From the NCBI GenBank assembly GCA_005223375.1, contig RXOD01004429.1:1-22447 (forward strand): DNA of 22,447 nt, given 5' to 3'. This document shows positions 17,720 to 22,447 of this stretch, in pieces. The notes below the pieces were generated by a model. The model did not search any database. It saw only the letters and a program-made list of their open reading frames with translations, and was not told the origin of the DNA. Position 1 is the first letter of the stretch; each line of letters starts with the position of its first letter. The stretch is from Amoebophrya sp. AT5.2 (taxonomy: Eukaryota > Sar > Dinophyceae > Syndiniales > Amoebophryaceae). Made by a program: the position numbers and the translations under genes.

Positions 17720-18002
17720 ATGCCCCATTCTTGTGGGGGGCGTAGGGGGTGGCATCGGAAAGTGAGACGCCGAGAGGTAGAGCAGGGAAGTTGTCAGGGA
17801 AAGCCACTGACCACAGTAGTGATAGTAGTGATAAGGCTTGAAAGCAGGGCAGAAGGGGCCGCCTAGTGTCGCGATTGGTTGCCGGCTGTAGGCTGCAGGA
17901 GTGCCAGGCCTGCCGAACGCAAAAAGCCGCCTTTCTTCCTACTGCAGACCTCTGCTCAGGACCACCACGAAAGGTCACCCCGAAAAGCCGCCCCAAAAAA
18001 TC

Positions 18003-18040
18003 ACTTACCACTTAGCCACTTACCATCTGGTCTCGCCATA
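18003..18040 (-). repeat. Terminal inverted repeat of introner, arm B
   Basis: On the minus strand it starts TATGGCGAGACCAGATGG and contains two G|GTAAGT donor-like motifs (intron starts 18023 and 18008). The perfect 19-bp block shared with arm A is 18016-18034. Confidence 0.92.
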
Positions 18041-18045
18041 GCCTT
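18041..18045 (-). repeat. Target-site duplication copy, 5' side (AAGGC)
   Basis: AAGGC directly precedes the TATGG tip of the element on the minus strand. Its last two bases, GC, provide the donor dinucleotide in the GC-AG model. Confidence 0.75.
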
Positions 18046-18786
18046 CACGAAAAACGCCGTGTCGGAGAATACTTGCGCGAGGCTGTCGTCAGAAGACTTC
18101 AAGTGAAGGTAGAACGAATTCACGTGGTGCCCGTGGCGCTGATGATGCTTTGGAGAGGGCGCAGCGGAAGGATCGTGATCGTCTTCTTCCGATCCTCGTG
18201 CTGCAGCCAGCGACATGTTGAGGTCCCTGCCGATTACGTGCAAGCTGCACGCGTAGCTCGGATTCGCGATGCGCTGGTCATACTCGACGATCAAGGTCGA
18301 CGCCCTCTTTTCTCGGTTCAGGATGACCTCGAGGCCCCCCGGCATTAAAAAACCGTGTCTCCAACGCAGGATAACCAACAGGGACGAGGCGTAGTGCTGG
18401 TCGGCATCTTGCTCATCTTCACCATCTTGAGCTTGCTCGCGCCACTCCTCGAGCAGTGCGTTCTGCTTCTCGTCCGCGATTCGACTGTCCGAAAACAGCC
18501 CAGCACCCTCCTCTTGATCATCGAAAACCTCCGTGGTGGCGGTCGAGAACGAAACGTCGCAGTTTTCAACCGATATCTGCAGGTCGTGGGTTTCCGGGAT
18601 GTAAAAGCGCTTTTCATTCAGTCCCCACCAGGCCGTGTAGATGAAGTAGGCCGATGTGATCAGGGCGGCGGTGACGGTGAGGAAGGTGCAGCAAGTGATC
18701 GGCCACCGAGTGCGGAAAGGAATCGGGAGCGGCACACCCTCCACGGACTTCACGCGGCGCACCTGCTGCTGGTCCATTGTGTTCAT
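18043..18786 (-). CDS. Giant membrane protein, exon 1 (N-terminus with signal-anchor)
   Basis: 248 codons from the ATG at 18786-18784 (MNTMDQQQVRRVK). The same frame is open further upstream to a TGA near 18920 but contains no earlier ATG, so this is the first possible methionine. Residues about 29-49 (TCCTFLTVTAALITSAYFIY) form one hydrophobic segment preceded by basic residues, as in a type II signal-anchor. The rest is predicted to lie on the far side of the membrane: a beta-rich region (SLLVILRWRHGFLMPGGLEVI; ASTLIVEYDQRI) broken by acidic and His-rich low-complexity loops. The exon ends ...DTAFFVK before the introner. No known domain is recognised. Exons 1 and 2 could instead be a separate gene of about 411 residues if intron 2 is not spliced. 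Confidence 0.72.
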
Positions 18787-18792
18787 GTTTTG

Positions 18793-18812
18793 CTGGGGAG
18801 GACCAGGCAAAG
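18793..18812 (-). promoter_or_regulatory. Putative (trans-)splice acceptor 6 nt before the start codon
   Basis: On the minus strand a pyrimidine-rich run ends in CCTCCCCAG|CAAAAC-ATG. An acceptor this close to the initiator is what spliced-leader addition in dinoflagellates would use. A cis-intron in the 5' UTR would look the same. Confidence 0.4.
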
Positions 18813-20480
18813 CGAAAGCTCCGTGCCGTCGCTCTGGCTCGGAATAATCGGGAAGAAGTGGAAGTGGAGCCGGTGGTAGTTGCCGAGCGGCGCGGGCAAA
18901 GAAGTAGATGTGACGCGCTCAGCCACCAGCAGGGAGGAGTTATCAGTATCTCGTAAACTAATTATGTTTGTAGTGCCTGTATTCGTATTGCTCCTTCCAA
19001 GTGATCCTCAACCAAGGACCCGTAGCGTAACTACTAAAGGCGCGCGCGAAAGGGAACGCGAAGGGGAAACTACTTTAAGAAAAGAATGACTGCGCCTGCG
19101 TCGTCGAGAGTTCGTTGCATCTGCTGATCCTATTTTTCAAAAAAATCTCTGGTGGTGGTGACTCTGACTATCAGCTTCTACTACAGGAATTAAGAAAGTC
19201 TATTTGAAAAAGCAAAAACGGAGAGGTAAGCTAGCACGCATGATGCAAGCCAATGAAAAATTGTGATTGTCAGATATGCACCGATAACTAAAGCCAAAAA
19301 GCACGGAGGACAAGGAGCGATTTTTACATTGCTTACGATACACATAGCGATACAAGCCAGAAATCTCCACGATAATCACCACGAGAATCAACACGAAAAC
19401 GAAGATACGCCAACAGAAAAGCCGATCTCTCGCGACACGATGACGAACTATACTTACAGCACGGTATCGAGCGATCACAATCCATCGGATTCGAATGAAT
19501 CCAGCACTTCGTCCAACAAGAATCAATCCATCAAATACAAACTCTACTCTCGTGTCACGATCTCGAGAACCTCACATGTTTGCAGCAACAGTATTCCTGT
19601 TTGTGTTTGACTCGTCTTCGTATATTTTCTGATGGTCGTCGCGTTGCTCATCGTCATGGTCGGCAATGGCGCTTGATCGATTGTCGAGCAATCATTCACA
19701 AAATAAATGGAGCAAAACAAAACGTCAATCGATCCTCCACTTGCTCGCGCAGACCAAAAACGCCAACTCTGGGTACTTAAATATGAGCTCTAGTTCAAGA
19801 ACGTCGACGGGGGACGACGTTTCAGTCAAAAGCCTCGACCTCACTAGAAGGAAGCAGGTGGTGCAGGTAGACGTCGATGATGAAACGTTGTCTTTATGCA
19901 GATCTGTAGTACGAAGCCAAAGCCTAAAAAGCCAAAAGTATTTTAAAAGTCCATGACGATTCACTAGCCGCCCGTCGCCCTTATCCAGTACTTCAGGCGT
20001 ACCGCAGCTGAACTGCCTTTGTCATTTATCTTCTTCTTTTCCAGCTTGCTTGGGTCAAGCCCGTTTTTCTTGCTTTTGGTCTGAATCTGAAAACAGCTCT
20101 AGCTCTAGCTCGCGCACGTGCGTGAGACTGAGAGCACGGCATTCGCATTCTAGTGGTCCTCGATCTTTCTGGTATAAACACGAAAATAATGAATCACTCA
20201 GCGAGGTCGCCAGCACGGCTGCAGAGAAATTTCGTAGCCGATGGCTTCCTCGTCGTCCTCGTGAGTGTGCGAAAAAAAAAAAATAAAAGTCAGTAACAGT
20301 ATAGCGAACCAGTCGCAGCTCTTTTGCGGTGCAGTATAATGGGTTCGTTGATTCAAGTCTTTTCTTCGGTTAATGTAGCGGTTTCCATCGGAGAGGACGA
20401 GGAGCAACCGCGTAATTACGCATTTCCTTTCCTTCGCGCGTATCTGTAGGCGGCACGTATCAAAAATTGCTCGGAGTAAT
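18813..20480. other. Intergenic region upstream of the giant gene
   Basis: About 1.7 kb, visibly more AT-rich than the flanking coding DNA from about 18940 onward. Only short frames without domains are present on either strand (for example 19263-19610 plus, 19200-19526 minus), and I call none of them. The right end should contain the 3' UTR of the Ser-rich protein gene; a run of A (20272-20282) lies there. No tRNA, rRNA or spliced-leader RNA gene was recognised. Confidence 0.5.
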
Positions 20481-22358
20481 TCACTCCTCCCGGCGGGGTC
20501 CCCCGCCCGCTCCATCGACATCGTCCTCTCTTCCGTCGCCTAGGTATCGTCCCGGCAGCACTTGGTGTCTGCTTCCCTGCGGCGGCGAATTCACGGCGCG
20601 CCTGGCTGCCGGACTCGCGTTCGGATTTCCAACATGCCGACTCGGTGAGAGCATCGGATTGTTGTCACCCACACCTCCAAGTGCCAGCATGGGCGAATAC
20701 CCCGGCAGCATCGAGGACACTGAGTCGCCGCCAGATCGCCGCGCCACACTGCTGTTCGCGGTCTCACTCGCTGCTGCCGCGACCGCACCATCCGCACTCC
20801 GCTCTAGCTGCGGCGAAATTCTCAGTGGAGGGGGAAGGGGCGCGACCCCGAACATGCTCGTACTCGAAGAGGATGTTGATGCTTCACCATCCAATTTTTT
20901 CTCCATGGCTGGCGACAGCGACACGATCGACCCCGGCACCCGTAATTCGTCCGCGAATTTCACGCTCCGCGGTTTTGCCGCGGCTTGGCTGGACCCGAGC
21001 GTCCTGTCGTTCGTGTTCAGATTCCGGGCCTCCGTTCCGGGCGGAACTTGCTCGCGGAGTCTTCTACTGGGGGAGTTGGAAATCGCAGACCAGGAGGAGG
21101 CGGCGGACGACGGATTAATCGCCGCGCCGTTATCGAGCTGCTGCGCGACGGGGGGAACCGCGAGGCGGTTGCGGCTTCGGCTGCTGGCGGTCGGCGCGGA
21201 GTAGGAAGGGCCTGCGGATGAATTGGCTCCGGGTACCGCGCCGCCCACTCCGGCGTCCTTCGATGGCGGTGGGCTGCCTTCGGGGGTGGAGATGGCTTTC
21301 GAGGTCCAGTCTGAGCGCAGGAAGGACGTGCTAGACTTGCTCTTGTCCCCTGCGCCCGCTGCCGATCCAGAGGACGGCGCACCCCCTCCCGGGGGAGGTT
21401 CTACCACCTCTATCCTCGGATGTTGCAGCAGCTCACTCGGGCGCGCCACCCGCGCCTGCGCGTGCTCGAGCGCCAAGGCTACGTCGGCGCGATAGTTCTC
21501 CGCATCCCGCTCGCGCTCCGGCTGTGTCTTGTACCCCAGGTAGTTGAACGGCGCGGCACTTTGCGACGTCGAGCTGCTACTTCCTTGTTCGATCGTGCTC
21601 ATGATCCTGCCCGCAGTCGCTGCCACTGTGTTTGTCGCAATGTTCCTGCTGTGGGTGCTGAACGAGGTAGGATTCGTGATCGCCTCCGCCGGTACCGCAA
21701 CCGCCTCTACGGTGTCGAACAGGTTCGCTTTCTGCAGGAGGCCGGATACGTCCCGTTCCCACTCTTTCGAGTTTGATCGGAACGACGTGTACGTTAGGGA
21801 CGACGAACTGTTATCGGGATTCATTCCGTAACTCGAGAGAAAGTTCCTGTTCGTGTTGAACGGGGGCCCTGCACCTGTCGAACTGCTTGACGCAGCAGCA
21901 GCGTTCGCGCTGGGCAGCGGCAGCGGGTAGCTGGTCGGGTAGCCGGTTTTGTCGACGCCGACGACGTTGATGTTGCGCGGGCTGCCTGGGCGAACCATGT
22001 CGCCCGGGCGGCGGGGGCTCGTCGGGCTGCCGGACACTTTGTACGCCGACGGACCCGATGCAGAATAGGAGTAGGAGCCGTAGGGGAGCAGGTCGAGCGC
22101 GGCTCGTAGTGACGTGCTGCCACCCGCCGGTGGCGAAAGCGATGGCACTACCCCGCCTATTGCAGCTGCTCCCGAGGACCTGCTCCCCGCGGGCCCTCCA
22201 CCACCTGCGCCGCTCCCGCCCCCAAAGACGTAGTTGTTCACGTAGCGGCTCGTCCCGTACAGGTCGCCCAGTTGGTCCGGATGCCGAAACTTCTCCACCA
22301 GCTGGCTCAGCCACGTGAGGATGTTAGAGGGGTGAAAAGCCCACTTTTGGCGGCATTT
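20481..22358 (-). CDS. Ser/Gly/Pro-rich protein of unknown function, 3' exon (5' part outside window)
   Basis: The frame is open from an in-frame TGA at 22412-22410 down to the TGA at 20483-20481, with no ATG in its first 300 bases, so its start is elsewhere. A likely acceptor, TCTACCTGCCAG|AAATGC, places the exon start at 22358, phase 0. The first 40 residues look folded (KCRQKWAFHPSNILTWLSQL, then VEKFRHPDQLGDLYGTSRYV). The rest is low-complexity, rich in Ser, Gly, Pro and Ala, with repeated SP sites (GSPTSPRRPG; RPGSPRN) and one more conserved-looking stretch, RSVKFADELRVPGSIVSL. There is no membrane segment. It may be a phosphorylated disordered scaffold, but this is only inference from composition. 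Confidence 0.65.
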   Translation of the reverse strand, partial: KCRQKWAFHPSNILTWLSQLVEKFRHPDQLGDLYGTSRYVNNYVFGGGSGAGGGGPAGSRSSGAAAIGGVVPSLSPPAGGSTSLRAALDLLPYGSYSYSASGPSAYKVSGSPTSPRRPGDMVRPGSPRNINVVGVDKTGYPTSYPLPLPSANAAAASSSSTGAGPPFNTNRNFLSSYGMNPDNSSSSLTYTSFRSNSKEWERDVSGLLQKANLFDTVEAVAVPAEAITNPTSFSTHSRNIATNTVAATAGRIMSTIEQGSSSSTSQSAAPFNYLGYKTQPERERDAENYRADVALALEHAQARVARPSELLQHPRIEVVEPPPGGGAPSSGSAAGAGDKSKSSTSFLRSDWTSKAISTPEGSPPPSKDAGVGGAVPGANSSAGPSYSAPTASSRSRNRLAVPPVAQQLDNGAAINPSSAASSWSAISNSPSRRLREQVPPGTEARNLNTNDRTLGSSQAAAKPRSVKFADELRVPGSIVSLSPAMEKKLDGEASTSSSSTSMFGVAPLPPPLRISPQLERSADGAVAAAASETANSSVARRSGGDSVSSMLPGYSPMLALGGVGDNNPMLSPSRHVGNPNASPAARRAVNSPPQGSRHQVLPGRYLGDGREDDVDGAGGGPRREE

Positions 22359-22447
22359 CTGGCAGGTAGATGCTTCGCCTCTTGCCGAGACCGAATACGA
22401 GACGAAATATCAGAAAAAATACGCGACCACTCAAGACCGGCGGCGCG
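22359..22447 (-). other. Likely intron upstream of the Ser-rich exon, partial
   Basis: The minus strand here is T-rich (GTATTTTTTCTGATATTTCG), has an in-frame TGA at 22412-22410, and ends in a CTACCTGCCAG acceptor. This is consistent with the 3' end of an intron whose donor lies beyond the window. Confidence 0.45.

Larger units (their letters stand above)
17575..18042 (-). mobile_element. Introner: transposon-like intron 1 of the giant gene (GC-AG, 468 nt)
   Basis: The intron core, 17578-18040, is bounded by 38-bp terminal inverted repeats (34 of 38 identical, tips TATGG/CCATA). It is flanked by a 5-bp direct repeat, AAGGC, at 18041-18045 and 17573-17577. This is the signature of a short non-autonomous DNA transposon with a target-site duplication. 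Removal of the element plus one repeat copy joins GTG AAG to GCG AAT in frame, with boundaries readable as AAG|GC...AAG|GC, a GC-AG intron. Introners of this kind are known from Amoebophrya and some other protists. The element carries no coding sequence; an internal hairpin lies at 17676-17719. Canonical GT-AG alternatives inside the repeats exist (donors at 18023 or 18008, acceptor at 17607) and are also in frame. Confidence 0.82.

Noticed and set aside
17817..17834. Tandem GTAGTGATA duplication inside the introner
   Set aside because: Only two 9-bp copies; too short to be more than local slippage.
18787..18810. Upstream TTG start for exon 1
   Set aside because: Non-ATG start; the first in-frame ATG is at 18786, and the extra codons overlap a likely acceptor.
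19200..19956. Short ORFs on both strands in the 1.7-kb spacer
   Set aside because: AT-rich region, Ser/Thr/Asn-rich or Ile/Arg-rich translations with no domains; lengths expected by chance.
22296..22298. GTG at 22298 as the start of the Ser-rich protein
   Set aside because: The frame stays open upstream to 22412 and a splice acceptor at 22359 explains the missing ATG better.
1..22447. Bacterial operon, prophage, CRISPR array or plasmid content
   Set aside because: No ribosome-binding-site spacing, no regularly spaced repeats with unique spacers, no phage genes; spliceosomal introns and a dynactin subunit indicate a eukaryotic nucleus.
1..22447. tRNA, rRNA or spliced-leader RNA genes
   Set aside because: I looked for box B-like TTCGA/TTCAA contexts with a cloverleaf and for a dinoflagellate spliced-leader-like string in the spacers and found none convincing.

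Overview
The window is nuclear DNA of a eukaryotic microbe. It has spliceosomal introns, a dynactin actin-related protein (Arp10), Ser/Ala/Gly-rich low-complexity proteins and one enormous membrane protein. The best fit is an alveolate, most likely a dinoflagellate of the syndinian/Amoebophrya type. The reasons are that all supported genes lie on one strand, one intron is a transposon-like introner with terminal inverted repeats, a target-site duplication and GC-AG boundaries, and a trans-splice-like acceptor sits 6 nt before a start codon. The lineage is inference; no marker gene proves it.

Layout in transcriptional order (all minus strand, right to left). (1) 22358-20481: 3' exon of a gene for a Ser/Gly/Pro-rich protein of unknown function; its 5' part lies beyond the window. 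(2) About 1.7 kb non-coding. (3) 18786-3346: a giant gene that I model as three exons (248, 153 and 4,539 residues, about 4,940 aa in all). It encodes a multi-pass membrane protein with a large N-terminal domain between two membrane segments, several further segments, and a long C-terminal region with degenerate EF-hand-like helices. Intron 1 (468 nt) is the introner; intron 2 (150 nt) is an ordinary GT-AG intron. (4) About 1.3 kb non-coding. (5) 2059-1778: a small Cys-containing ORF, perhaps an exon of a DUF866/CZIB-like gene. (6) About 1.2 kb non-coding. (7) 602-1: the 5' exon of Arp10. Its homology stops where the sequence becomes identical for 11 bp to the 5' end of the introner in the giant gene, which suggests a second introner cut by the window edge.

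The most interesting feature is the introner. It is a 463-bp element with 38-bp terminal inverted repeats (34/38 identical) and a 5-bp target duplication (AAGGC). The duplication itself can supply both splice sites (AAG|GC ... AAG|GC), and exact removal restores an uninterrupted reading frame. The inverted repeats also carry GTAAGT donors whose complement at the other end reads as a TTACCAG acceptor, so canonical in-frame GT-AG alternatives exist too.

Nothing indicates that the genes act in one pathway. Arp10 belongs to dynactin (cytoplasmic dynein cargo transport); the roles of the giant membrane protein and the Ser-rich protein are unknown. I saw no tRNA, rRNA, spliced-leader RNA gene, CRISPR array or autonomous transposon gene.
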